A stretch of DNA of 64,000 bases from Cladocopium goreaui (taxonomy: Eukaryota > Sar > Dinophyceae > Suessiales > Symbiodiniaceae), in contig CAMXCT020001825.1 in NCBI GenBank assembly GCA_947184155.2, forward strand, positions 20,001 to 84,000, given 5' to 3'. The notes beneath the pieces are model-generated. The model did not search any database. It was not told the origin of the DNA and saw only the letters and a list, made by a program, of their open reading frames with translations. Shown here in pieces: positions 12,867-25,500 of this stretch. How positions within the stretch are numbered: position 1 is the first letter of the stretch; every line of letters begins with the position of its first letter. The position numbers were made by a program, and so were the translations under genes.

Positions 12867-12973
12867 TTCAGGTCAGCTGATGTCAGCTTCCAGAATCCTC
12901 CAGAAGGCGCTGAAACCCAGCGACGAGTCTCTGAGATGCACATCGACATGACACGATCTATGGGCACATCATG
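12867..12973 (+). CDS. Possible exon, unassigned
   Basis: Follows a TTTCAG acceptor followed by G, as in the recognised genes. Two plus frames are both protein-like, so the phase is undecided. One runs to a TGA at 12972-12974; the other gives a helical stretch MSASRILQKALKPSDESLR. Function unknown. Confidence 0.3.
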
Positions 12974-13174
12974 ACCACATCCCTACTCATAGTTTCACCT
13001 TGACGAGCCCTGAGCTATGTCTATCCAAGGTCTGCCAGAGCTAACTTGGGCTGAGAGGTTACTATTTGCACTGACCATTTGCAGGTGATTCTCACCCTAA
13101 CCGCTGCAAAAAATCAAGGCATCTCCAGGCCTCCAAATCTGGACAACCGTGGAGAAATCCCCAATCACATCCAG

Positions 13175-13238
13175 TACAACTTGGACGTCTGCAGCAATGC
13201 CGAAAAAGATGCACGAAATGGCAACTTTTCCATGGCAG
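13175..13238 (+). CDS. Possible exon, paralogous to one near 13705
   Basis: Preceded by ATCCAG and followed by a GT donor (GGCAG/GTTTGT). It encodes YNLDVCSNAEKDARNG and a short tail. A related segment at about 13705-13740 encodes HYNLEVCGQKDA after a similar upstream sequence, suggesting an exon duplication. Family not recognised. Confidence 0.35.
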
Positions 13239-13540
13239 GTTTGTGCAAGATGTAGGGTGCCAAGATTCACAAGATGCATCCTTGGAACCATGCCCAACGC
13301 AAGACTTTTCGAGGCTTTTCCTCCGTTTTCTAGCCAAACTATAAGCTTTTTCAGAAAGATTGCAAGAATTTGTCACTCTCTGCCAGACTGTTTGGATCTG
13401 TTTGGAAAGCTCTGACCACAGCATTTGGTTAGGCATTGATTCAATTGATTATTCCTCATTAATCAAGGTCAGAAGAATTGATTCGTAGAGGATCCACGTC
13501 AAATTTCAAACGCGCCAGAATTTGGATCATTTGTTTAGGC

Positions 13541-13592
13541 AAGTGACCAACTATGACCAACTATGCCAACTATGACCAACTATGACCAACTG
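13541..13592. repeat. Tandem repeat, unit GACCAACTAT with variants
   Basis: Four to five copies of a 10-12-bp unit, TGACCAACTATG-like. No coding signal. Confidence 0.8.
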
Positions 13593-14339
13593 TTTTTTGA
13601 AACAAACGTGTTTCCTTATGATTCTTTGGCAATTTAAAATGCTGCGCCCAAGACTTTCCCTGGGTCATCAGTCGTGAGATTTTGAGTCAGGTTGTTGAAA
13701 TATATCCACTACAACTTGGAAGTTTGCGGCCAGAAAGATGCAATGAGTTTTTTTCTCTGGTACCAAGCTTCATACCCCTATTTGGGATGTAAAATGACGC
13801 CCAAGTGGTGTATTCTTGCTTTAACCACATGTTGCACGGAAGAACCAAAACATATGGGCGCGTTTTGGCACCGGAGAAACAGCAGATTTTTCTGTCGCAG
13901 TTGCTGCAGGAACTGGTTTTCGGCAGACTTCGGTGCACAGGAAACAGGCATTTCACCATGGTAAAATTTGAATATCATTTATTATCAATCTCAATGTCAG
14001 CCCATTTCATGAAAGTCCATTCAGCCATTGTGGCGTGTGGATTTATATCCTTTCATGTCAAGCAAGTCCGATCCATGAATCCAACATAATCCAACAATGT
14101 CAATCATGTGTCAATCATATTATTCAATATGTTCATATTTGAAACAACTTTGAGACAGACAACACAGTCAAGTGTGGTTCACAAAGTCCATAGCTCCATG
14201 CCGAGAAAAAATCACGGCGAAATTCCCGACGGAAATGGCGTCAGTAACTCAGTTGAGCTGGAAGACAATCTCAACTCCGTATCCTTCCTTGATGGCATCG
14301 TTTTGTTTATTAAAACATCAGTGAAAGATACCTGATCGA

Positions 14340-15130
14340 AGGAAGTTGAGAAGTCAAGCTTCTGACAATATGGACAGATGAAAAAGCAGAGGTGGGAAGA
14401 GTCAGAGAAGAGAAGAGAAGAAGGAAGAAGATCAGAGAAGAGAAAGAGTCAGAAGAAAGAAGATGCGGGCGCGCGAAAAGGTAGAAAAGTCGCGAAACAC
14501 TGTTTTTCCAATGCTTTGGGGCTCCGGAGGGTCGAAAAGTAGGCTCGGTAAAGCGGCGGGTGCGGAGCCATCTGGCCAGATGAGAGATGACAAATTGCAG
14601 GCTGTTGTGGCGCGAAGCAATTTTCGCAGTCAAAATGTACAAAACACACCATTCTCGGAGCACTTTTGGAAGTTGAGATGTCGAAAAAGTGCACGCCATT
14701 GCACGCCGTTGTGGTGCGAAGCACATTTCGAAGTCAAAATGTACAAAGCACACCAGTGCCGGAGCACTTTTGGAAGATGAGATGTTGAAAAGTGCACGAC
14801 GTTGTGGCGCGAAGCACATTTCCAAGTCAAAAGCTGAAAGAGACCACATGACTTTTGGACGTTCAGATGTCGTTTCGCGTGGCAGGCGCGAGGGATTGTG
14901 CGCCTTGTCAAAAGTGAGCAAAACGTGAGAGTTTTGTGATGTTTTGTGGCATTCCAAAAATGATGGCAGGCATCGGACATTTGAAGAGGATCTGCAAAGA
15001 TGCATTTCGCGTGGCAGGCGCAGTACAAGAGACGTGTTCATCAGAGATGTTAGGAGGTCAGGGCATTGATTTCCCGAGAGAGTTTGCACTTTGGAGCATC
15101 AGATCTTCAGATTTGCTAACATGATTTTGC
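14340..15130. repeat. Repetitive block with about 105-bp units
   Basis: Between 14605 and 14835 a unit containing GCGCGAAGCACATTTCGAAG and GGAGCACTTTTGGAAG is repeated about two and a half times with divergence. Further right, a shorter motif TTTCGCGTGGCAGGCGC recurs near 14872, 15004, 15128 and 15168 in degraded form. The long minus-strand open frame across this block (14310-15089) follows the repeats and I do not call it a gene. Confidence 0.6.
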
Positions 15131-15249
15131 GTGACAGGTGCAGCACTTCGTATGACCTGGCATCACTTTTTCGTGGCACGCGCAGTACTTTAGACAGATG
15201 GAGTGGAACAATCGCAAATTGCATTGGTACGAGGCCGCAGGCTCTGCAC

Positions 15250-15425
15250 CCAACTTTCCAGCATTGAAGGAAGTCTCGCAGAATTGCTTCGTTTTTGATG
15301 GAAGTTTCGTGGATTGACGTTGTCAACTTCAAACATTGAGGACGTCTCGCAGAATTGCTTCGTTTTTGACGCTGTCAACTTCGAAAATTGAGGAAGTCTC
15401 GCAGAATAGTTTCGTTTTCAAGCTT
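15250..15425. repeat. Three-copy tandem repeat, units 50-75 bp
   Basis: GTCTCGCAGAATTGCTTCGT occurs near 15272 and 15344, with a variant near 15396. Each copy is followed or preceded by TGTCAACTTC-like sequence. Confidence 0.7.
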
Positions 15426-15430
15426 GCAGA

Positions 15431-16235
15431 TAACACTACTACGCTACACGCTACCCTATGCTACCCTATGCTACGCTAGCTACACTACGCTACACTACGC
15501 TACACTAGGCTACACTAGGCTACACTACGCTACACTACTACAACTACAAAACAAATACAAATAATTACGAACAATCCACTCCACTACACTCCACGACACT
15601 GCACTAGTTACGCTACTCTACAAGGACAGCTACAACCACAACTGCAACTACAACTACACTGCATTCCACAAGACTACGCTACACTAATTAGACTACACTA
15701 CACTGCGCTACACTGCACTGCGCTACACTACACTACACTACAACTACACTACAGCTACGCTACAGCTACACTACAACTATACTACAACTACATTACAACT
15801 ACACGACAACTACACTACAACCACACTGCAACTACACTACAACTACACTACAGCTACGCTACAGCTACACTACAACTATACTACAACTACATTACAACTA
15901 CACGACAACTACACTACAACCACACTGCAACTACACTACATCACACTACACTGCTCTAATTACACCACACTACAACTACAACTACCGCTACAACTGCAAC
16001 TACACTACTTCACACTACACTAGACGACACTACACTACACTATACTACATTACAGTACACTACACTACAATACACTGCACTTCACTACACTACATTACAC
16101 TACACTAGTTACAACACCCCACAACTACAACTGCAGCCGCAACTGCACTACACTAATTACACTACACTACAACTACAACTCCACTACGCTACTCTACAAC
16201 TACAGCTACAACTGCACTACACCACACTACATGCA
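15431..16235. repeat. Degenerate CTACA/CTACAA simple-sequence block
   Basis: About 800 bp built almost entirely from CTACACTA, CTACAACTA and CTACGCTA words on the plus strand. A higher-order unit of about 105 bp is seen twice in tandem (about 15727-15830 and 15831-15935). No coding signal. Confidence 0.85.
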
Positions 16236-16518
16236 GCAGTTGTGGGTGAGGTGACCACTGCAACCATTGCAGCCAGTCCAAAAAGCACAACTCCAACCAC
16301 CTTTCGGTCCATCAGGGGATTCGCTCTGCCATCCATGCATCGCTGCAACTCACCTCTCCTATAGTGTCCTATCCCTGAAACTTCCGCCACCGCCTTGTGC
16401 TACTACTGGTATTCTTTCATACCTTTTCCAGTTTCCATTCAGGCAATTTTTGAGACCAACTTTGATTAGAACCTGTTTCTTACAGCAACCATCATCGGAA
16501 AACATTCTGTTTAAATTG

Positions 16519-19500
16519 CAGCGATCTCACCACGAGGGACAGGTCGCCATAAATGATGATTAGTGGGGTGGATTGTTCCAAAATTTGAATTTGGTTTACT
16601 TCATTCAATTTTTTTTCGGGCTGCAGCAGGTATCGTAGATCCTCGAGAGCAGCATCACGCGAGGCCAGGCGTATTGGGTCCAAGGCATCTACAGGGAATA
16701 CTGCACCACCATATCTACCAGTTGATATGCATGTCTATAGGAAAATTGTGTACATAGATGTATGTCAGACATATAATGTAACTTATATCATCTTATATCT
16801 ATGTTCCCGGTTCCGGGTCCCCTGGCCCCCTCCCGTCAATGGTATGGTACCCCCCCTTGGCTGCCAAAAAAATCCATGTTATATCTGCAGCATTTCAGAG
16901 CCACAGATATCAAACGCATACAATGTGGCGGACATACAATATTTATAGTTTTTAAAAGGTAATGTATATATATACATATGTTATATATAATATATATGTA
17001 TCTGTGTGTATTTGTCGTTAGTTGATCTGATTTCAAACGCTGTACGTGACGTGATTTGTATCGATCATCGCAGGTTTCAGGACCCTGGCGGCGTCGCGCC
17101 TTCGATAGCCGCGACCGTGATCGGAGCGGTGAGAGGCGCGCTGCCGTGGTGGATTCTGAGCCAGGGATCAGGGGGATACTCCCCGGGTTGTGCAATTATA
17201 TGGGTATGTCTGAAAATGGGGTATACCCCCAATTATAGCCATTTTATCATGGGATAATGATCAGCAAAACCATTGGGTTTCGGGGTACACTATTTTCAGA
17301 CACACCCATATACAGAAAATTGTTTTGATATACATATGTCTATATACACACACTTCACATACATATATGAGGACAAACGTGTGTGTATATATATATATTA
17401 CTATGTATTTTTTTTATTATTACTATTGCCACTATTATTACTAAAATTTTGATTTATTGTTTCATTATTATTATTATTATTGTTATTACTATTATTGTTT
17501 TTATTGTTATTATTATTTATTATTTTTATTATCACGATTATTGTTATTATATATACAGATATATGGCTATTATTTTTTAAGACTTAATGTTAAGATGAAA
17601 GGTTTTGATGCTTGGGACGCGCAAAAGCGTAAGTGTGCTGATTTTCAGATTGCTGGGTAGAATCTTCAAAGATGAAGCAGAACTCAGATCAACTCACATT
17701 TTCCAGCCAAAAATTCTGGTTCAACAACCAAAAATACAGTTCCAGTATGTTCCAATGGAACTAGCTATTTTTGCAGCTATAAACTCCCAGCTGAAACATT
17801 GTTTCCAGCAAAAGACATAGGAAACAAGAAAAAAGGAAACAAGAAATTCAGAGGAAACACAACGCAGCCCATCTATTTTTCCACATTTTTTTGCCTTCAG
17901 ATTTTGCCAAAACGCCATTCCGGGCCTCAGCCTTGGCCAGGCCCAGCTTCAGGCGAGACAGGAGTCGGGGCCCAGGGGCCGGAGTGGAACACAGAAAGCT
18001 GAGGATCCCCAACCCCCTGAGTCACCAGCTGAGGATGCCATATTTTTTTTCAGCACATGTGCTTATCTGGCATATATTCTGGCATTCTATTTGACATTCT
18101 GTTTGACATAATTTCTGACCTTCGACTTAACATTATTCTGGAATTATGCCATTCTGTTTGGCATTCTATTCGACATAATTTCTGCAGATAGGTCTAGAAT
18201 TCTATCTGACACTGTAACTGACCTATCCATCTATCCACCTATCTGCAAGTGGTCCCAGAGCACTTTGGAATCCACATGGATGGTACCGATTGCCGACCTT
18301 GACCCCCAAAAAAAGAACTGACATACTATCTGGCGTCTTATCTGACACTTTGTGTGGGATTCGGAATTTCTTTCTATTTGACATACATTCTATCATTCTG
18401 ACATTTGATCTGACATTTTTTCGAACTATATACTACATTTGACATTCCTATCAGACATATATTTTGAAATTCTATATATTTGGCATTCTATTTCTGATTT
18501 CACCTGCATCCCTGACATTTTATTTGGCTATCTGGCATGGGGTTCCGGTGCCCTAGAGAGCTGGCCAGCATGGCCAGCAGAGCCGGCTGGCCGGGTTCGG
18601 GTCCTTCACCTGGCAGCTGAAAAAACTGGGATGATTTGGGGCCTCACCATTTTGTGTGAAAAACATGAGAAACATAACAAACCCATCCCACCCAGTATCA
18701 AACATCATTGGCTATATGATTAACAGATATGTTTGATTCCAGGTCCCAGTTACGTCGTGCTGCGCGCTCGCGACCGCTATGACTATCGTGATCGCTCGCG
18801 GTCACGGTCATACCGCAGGTCTTATGCTCAGAACTGTGTGCCAAGGTGAGGGACCACCAAAAGACGAGGTATTTTTAGTGGCTGGGGATATGGGTGTGTT
18901 GGATTTTTGGGGACATTTCTATATGGGAATATTATGGTAATTTCAAGAGGAAAACCATATGAATTCTGATAAGACAACATTTTGCCATGGGGCCGCAAGA
19001 ATTGATGTTGGGATGTCCCAACTAATGTTCTCATCATCAAGGTCTTCTGAAAGTTTTGACCTTTTTTGACCAGAGTCAAATTTGCACTATTTTTTGTGTT
19101 GGCAATTGTGCCGTTGTGCCTGCAACTTTGCACCACGGCCACACGTAGCCATTAGGTGGCTACGTTTTTTTACCCTCCATTGGATTCAGGTCGGAGCGAC
19201 TTCCGTCCCGATGGAGCCCTGTCAGGTGAAAGTTGTGCCTTTCTGTGCCAGGGCAGAAGTTGTCACTTCAAAAATCTTCATGTGAAATATGAATTGAAAA
19301 TAAGGTCAGTCTGACTTTTTCATTGACTTGAAACAATGGAATAACATTGGAATCATGAATGAAGTGGCTTGGGTTGGATGATTCTTTTGGACATTTTTGG
19401 ACCGTTGAGCCAATCTCAAGGGTAGCAACGCATCCGCAGATTGACTTGTGGATTTCACACGGCTTAGCCAGGAGCATTTCACCTTCACCTCGCCCATCCT

Positions 19501-22500
19501 TCCGATATGAATCGTTGGAAAGTGGGGCCCTTGAGAGCCGCAGTTTGGTTGTGAAGGGTGTCTCCGGTGTCTCTGAAAATGGGGGGATAACATAGGATAA
19601 CCATAATAATTGCAATCTTTACAAAAAATGATGAACTATAATAGCTAGAAGCATTAGAAACCGAGACGAAGTCGCAGAAACACAATGAAACTTGTGACTT
19701 CGGTGGCCGACGGTCTTCCATAGGACCTCCCAAAGACTTGGAGGTTCCTCCAAAGTCGGAGTCTCAGCTGTTCAGCGCCTGCAACGAATGAGAGATGAAG
19801 CGGTCGAAATGTAGAGATGATAGATTAGGTTAACCATAGATCAACCATAGATTAACCATAGATCAACCATAGATTAACCACAGGTCAACCATAGATCAAC
19901 CACAGGTCAACCATAGATTAACCATAGATCAACCACAGGTCAACCATAGATTAACCACAGATTAACCATAGATTAACCACAGGTCAACCATAGATCAACC
20001 ACAGGTCAACCATAGATTAACCACAGATTAACCATAGATTAACCACAGGTCAACCATAGATCAACCACAGGTCAACCATAGATTAACCATAGATCAACCA
20101 CAGGTCAACCATAGATTAACCATAGATCAACCACAGGTCAACCATAGATTAACCATAGATCAACCACAGGTCAACCATAGATTAATCATAGATCAACCAC
20201 AGGTCAACCATAGATTAACCACAGATCAACCGTAGATCAACCATAGATTAACCATAGATCAACCACAGGTCAACCATAGATTAACCATAGATCAACCACA
20301 GGTCAACCATAGATTAACCACAGATCAACCACAGGTCAACCATAGATTAACCACAGACCAACCATAGATCAACCATAGATTAACCATAGATCAACCACAG
20401 GTCAACCATAGATCAACCACAGATCAACCACAGGTCAACCATAGATTTTCCATATATCAACCACAGGTCAACCATAGATTAACCACAGATTAACCATAGA
20501 TTAACCACAGGTCAACCATAGATCAACCACAGGTCAACCATAGATTAACCATAGATCAACCACAGGTCAACCATAGATTAACCATAGATCAACCACAGGT
20601 CAACCATAGATTAACCATAGATCAACCACAGGTCAACCATAGATTAACCACAGACCAACCATAGATCAACCATAGATTAACCATAGATCAACCACAGGTC
20701 AACCATAGATCAACCACAGATCAACCGTAGATCAACCATAGATTAACCATAGATCAACCACAGGTCAACCATAGATTAACCATAGATCAACCACAGGCCA
20801 ACCATAGATTAACCACAGATCAACCATAGGTCAACCATAGATTAACCACAGACCAACCATAGATCAACCATAGATTAACCATAGATCAACCACAGGTCAA
20901 CCATAGATCAACCACAGATCAACCGTAGATCAACCATAGATTAACCATAGATCAACCATAGATCAGCCATAGATCAACCATAGATCAGCCATAGATCAAC
21001 CATAGATCAACCATAGATCAACCATAGATCAACCACAGGTCAACCATAGATCAACCACAGATCAACCATAGATCAGCCACAGATCAACCATAGATCAGCC
21101 ATTGATCAACCATAGATCAGCCATAGATCAACCACAGGTCAACCATAGATTAACCATAGATCAACCACAGGTCAACCATAGATTAACCACAGATTAACCA
21201 TAGATCAACCATAGATCAACCATAGATCAACCATAGATCAACCACAGGTCAACCATAGATCAACCACAGATCAACCATAGATCAGCCACAGATCAACCAC
21301 AGATCAACCGTAGATCAACCATAGATTAACCATAGATCAACCATAGATCAACCATAGATCAACCATAGATCAACCACAGGTCAACCATAGATCAGCCATA
21401 GATCAACCATAGATCAACCATAGATCAACCATAGATCAACCACAGGTCAACCATAGATCAACCACAGATCAACCATAGATCAGCCATAGATCAGCCATAG
21501 ATCAACCATAGATCAGCCATAGATCAACCATAGATCAGCCATAGATCAGCCATAGATCAACCATAGATCAGCCATAGATCAACCATAGATCAGCCATAGA
21601 TCAACCATAGATGTGATGATTTTCCGCCGAGGCGGAAGCGACGAGTGAGGCAACGAGGCGATCGAACAAAGATATGGGCCGCCCATTGGGCGGGCGTCTT
21701 CGCACCGCTGGCCGTCATCCACCAACGATGGACTTACGGTGGATGATTATACTATAGATATCTATAGAGTATAGGTGGTTGGATGTGAGTCAAAAATCAC
21801 CACGTAGCCATATGGGCCCCATATGAGCAGTGTTCAAAACCCCTGTTGATGATTATTTTGGGGGGTTATACACTCCTAAAAATCTTGGGGATTGCAGCTA
21901 ATATCACAACCAACTCAAATAGATGGAAATTCCTGGTGAATTTCAGTTTCAGTGAGAAAATCAGTTGCTTTAAATGGTCAGCCCTCATGGAAATTCCGAT
22001 TTTCGCTGATTTTCCCAAGAAAAAAATCCGGCACTTTTTTTCAGGTGGGTCCATGTCATCGCGACCCCTTCCCGAAAGACAAGATCCTGACCGATGGTCC
22101 CCTAGGCCGGGAATTGATGGGAAAAAGGACAGTTTCTTCACAAAAACTGGGAGAATCATCTGGAGAATCTAGAAGAATCTTTCGGATTTTTATAGGAAAT
22201 TGACAACCTGATTATATGCAGAGTTTACATGATGCTACATGTTGAGTCACTGGCAGAAGCCAATGAGATATGAATGAACAATCAAGATTGGCTACAGCAA
22301 ATTCTGCATTGGCAGATAAAGAAAAGTGCAAAACTCTCATCTTTGTTCTCCTTCTCTTTCTTACCGCAGTTGTTTCTCCTTTGTTCCTATTGTTTCAGCT
22401 AACTTCTCAGATTTGGACGAATCAAAAACATGTAGAAAATCTAAATACCACCCAAAATTGAAGACTATTGAAAATGGCTTAAATATGCGAAACATGAATC

Positions 22501-25500
22501 TTAAATGGACCACCATGATCCCAACCTGTTTCAATCTTGACTGACTTCGTCAGGCGTCCCTTGGATGGCAAGGCACGTCTTTTTTGTGATGTCTCGATGT
22601 CACTGGAATTTTCGAGGAAACATCCCTATCTGAGAGGATCTGAGAGGATAACATCCCAGAGTTGCTGAATGATATTGAATGATTGATATTACCCTCTGGT
22701 AATTTAACATAGCCATTGAAAATGACCATTTATAGTGGATTTACCTACTATAGATGGTGATTTTCCATAGCTATGTTAAATTACCAGAGGGTAAACTGAT
22801 TGATATTATGAATTTGATATGTTGTTTTTTTTTATCCAGATGCAATGAATGTGTATGTTTGACAAAGCGCAGACGCGTGCCATTCACATTGGATAGCTGA
22901 TTTGGTATCGAGATGGAAGAGCCAAATTACAGTCACATAGTGCATATGTTGCATTCCCGTTTTGCACCCAATCTTCCATACGACGAATGCACCATGGTCT
23001 CAGATCGAAATGACTCATGCTGATCTTGGTTCTCTTAGCTTTTGAATTGCGACAGACACTCAGTTGATATCTTTTCTAGTTTGCACTCATTCTCAGTTTG
23101 CAGATTAAATTCACGTGAATGATTTCTAAATCTGGCAAATCCAATCCCAGTGGTTCTCAATTGGAATATGGGATGCCGTGGGGATATTTCCAATCTAAGT
23201 GCATTTTCCACCGGTTGATGTTACTGTGGATCTTTGTGGTTAGCATCTCAATGAGTGTCGCAACCGTTTCCCATGAGTAGCAAAATCTGGTTTCGATGAA
23301 TGTTCTTTTCCTTAGCTCCCCATACCTCCCCAGTTCGAATTATTAATTTATCGACAGGATCTTGATCCTCAAATTTTCACATCACATCACCATGAATCGT
23401 GAGGGCTAATCATATGCCTTTTTCATAGAAGCACTAGCCACATGAATATCCTGGCTGGCGCTTTCAAACATGAATTTTATTTTCCATTTCATATATGGGA
23501 TAATTAATCCTTCCCATTGACGAACTCCATCATTTTTCAAGATGATGAAAACATGTTAAAACCACCAACCAGATATCTCAACGATTATTGAATGCCCATT
23601 TCAGCGAAACATCGAAATCAAAGATGGCTGGAGAATCCCCACAGCTTTGAGCCGTTCGTTCAATCCCTTGTGCGTTCGCTCAAAAAAACGCGCCATAAAA
23701 TTTTAAAACTGCCTAGCCTTGTGTTGCGCATCTTGAAAAATAGTTTTTTTTTTGTGCCGGGGTTGGCAGATTCGTCAGACTTCATCCATGTTTCCCCACG
23801 GATCTCCACGGCCAGGTGCTAGAGAAGGCTCTGAAGGACCAGAACTCAGCGGTCAAAAACGTTGGACTTTTGCGACTGATCGATGGATTTTCCCAGGCTC
23901 AAGGCGACAGTCCGAGAGGCACAGGGTGCCACGGTTGGATGAGAAGAAATCCCCAGTGACGGTTGGATGGTTCCCATGATAATCCCATTATTTATCCATA
24001 GTGTTTGATAGTTACCAATGGTCACCTGCAGGATTTCTGAAAAAACACAGTTGGGTCTTTTTTGGGGGTCATAAATGCTATGGATTGGTATAGGGATTTT
24101 TAGGGTATGATATGGTGAATCAAAACGTGTCCTACAAGGGTGGATCCCATGGAGGATGACTAGGGGTGAACCCCATGACTTAGGACTCCTCCAGCTACCG
24201 GCGGGGATGGTTTAGGACATTTTTTGGCTAAATTAATAGGCTAAAAAGCACACTATTTCCAGCTATTGAAAACCGCAATTGTGGTTGGATGCTACTTTGA
24301 CCAGAATCACTAACATCACCTTTTTTTTGTGAATTCTCACACTTTTTATCACTTTTTTGTGAATTCTCACACATGGACAGTTCTCACCATGGTGTTGTGT
24401 TTTTCCCCATTTTTCTGCGTCTGTCTTAAAAGTTGCTGAATTTGTGTGACAACTTTTTGTGTCATCAGTTTTTACCCTCTGGTTATTTAAAATGGTGATT
24501 TTCCATGGCTATGTTAAATAACCAGATGGTATGATTTGATGAACTTCGCGATTCCTGTGTCACCTGCAGATGAGAGTCGAAATGGGCACAAAATGAGGTG
24601 CCGCGAATTGGGGGGGTTTTGCACTTCAGGAGCTCCACCTAGTCCTCGTTTGCCAACCAAGTCCTGCTTGTTTTTTATAGTAGGGGATCCCCAAGTCACC
24701 ATGGGTTTTAATCCTAAAATGGTCGTTTATGACTTGGATGATTTATGATGACTTGGGGTTACCACCACGACAAAACGGAAACCTCCATACGCTTCATTCA
24801 TACTGGTTCATACGATCATCCAGAAACTCTTGGGTTCTGTGTGGTGCTGTTCTCCCAGGCGTTGGAAGCAAAACGCATGTAAATTTCAAATGCCTTGGCC
24901 GTGACCTGAAAACAAACAGCATTCAACTAACATCAACTAACATAAGTACTTCCCATAATTGCATGAAGTATGCTCATGGTATAATACTTATTTAATATGT
25001 CATCAACATATTTTTGGATATGAGTTTTTGGATATGACTAGAAACTGGATGAAAGTTGGATGATATTCTCACTCTTATAGCGTGAAAAACCATGCTTGAA
25101 CATCCCATCCCATCCGTTCATCTTAAACACCCAGTGAGTATGGTCCCAGTGAGATGTGGATTCATCCACATTCACCCTGGTGACTCTGGTGTTTTTTTGA
25201 TGTGAACAGTGGATGCATCAGCCATGGAAATGATGAACCAAAAAATTCTGATCACTCCATTTGTAGCGAAACTGATGATCATATATAGATTTCCATAGAT
25301 TTCCATAGATTTCCATAGATTTCCATATAGATTGCCATAGATTTCCATAGATTTCCATAGATTTCCATATAGATTGCCATAGATTTCCATAGATTGCCAT
25401 AGATTTCGATAGGTTTCCATAGATTTCCATGGTATCTCCCAGCCCAGTTGAGCCTCAAAGATTTCGAGGCGGTCCCGAAGCTCTTCGCGCACAGATGCTG

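Larger units (their letters stand above)
22106..25460. other. Long intronic stretch with few exon candidates
   Basis: Contains MITEs at 22690-22793, 23449-23575, 24473-24531 and about 24665-24790. The best exon candidate is 23814-23950, where two plus frames are protein-like: one RS-like (SRRQSERHRVPRLDEK) and one helical (VLEKALKDQNSAVKNVGLLR). Their phase cannot be settled from the DNA alone. The rest shows no gene. Confidence 0.4.

Noticed and set aside
14310..15089. 259-codon minus-strand open frame
   Set aside because: It follows tandem repeats, the same DNA is open in other frames, and the product repeats the DNA units.
17383..17580. Ile/Tyr-rich plus-strand open frame
   Set aside because: It is a translation of a TTA/TTG triplet microsatellite.
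19143..19160. Dinoflagellate spliced-leader gene or relic
   Set aside because: Only about nine bases (CGTAGCCATT) match the known leader start. The remainder is explained by a hairpin and no donor or leader body follows.
19831..21612. CRISPR-like appearance of the regular repeat array
   Set aside because: The units are 11 bp and directly abutting with no unique spacers; it is a minisatellite.
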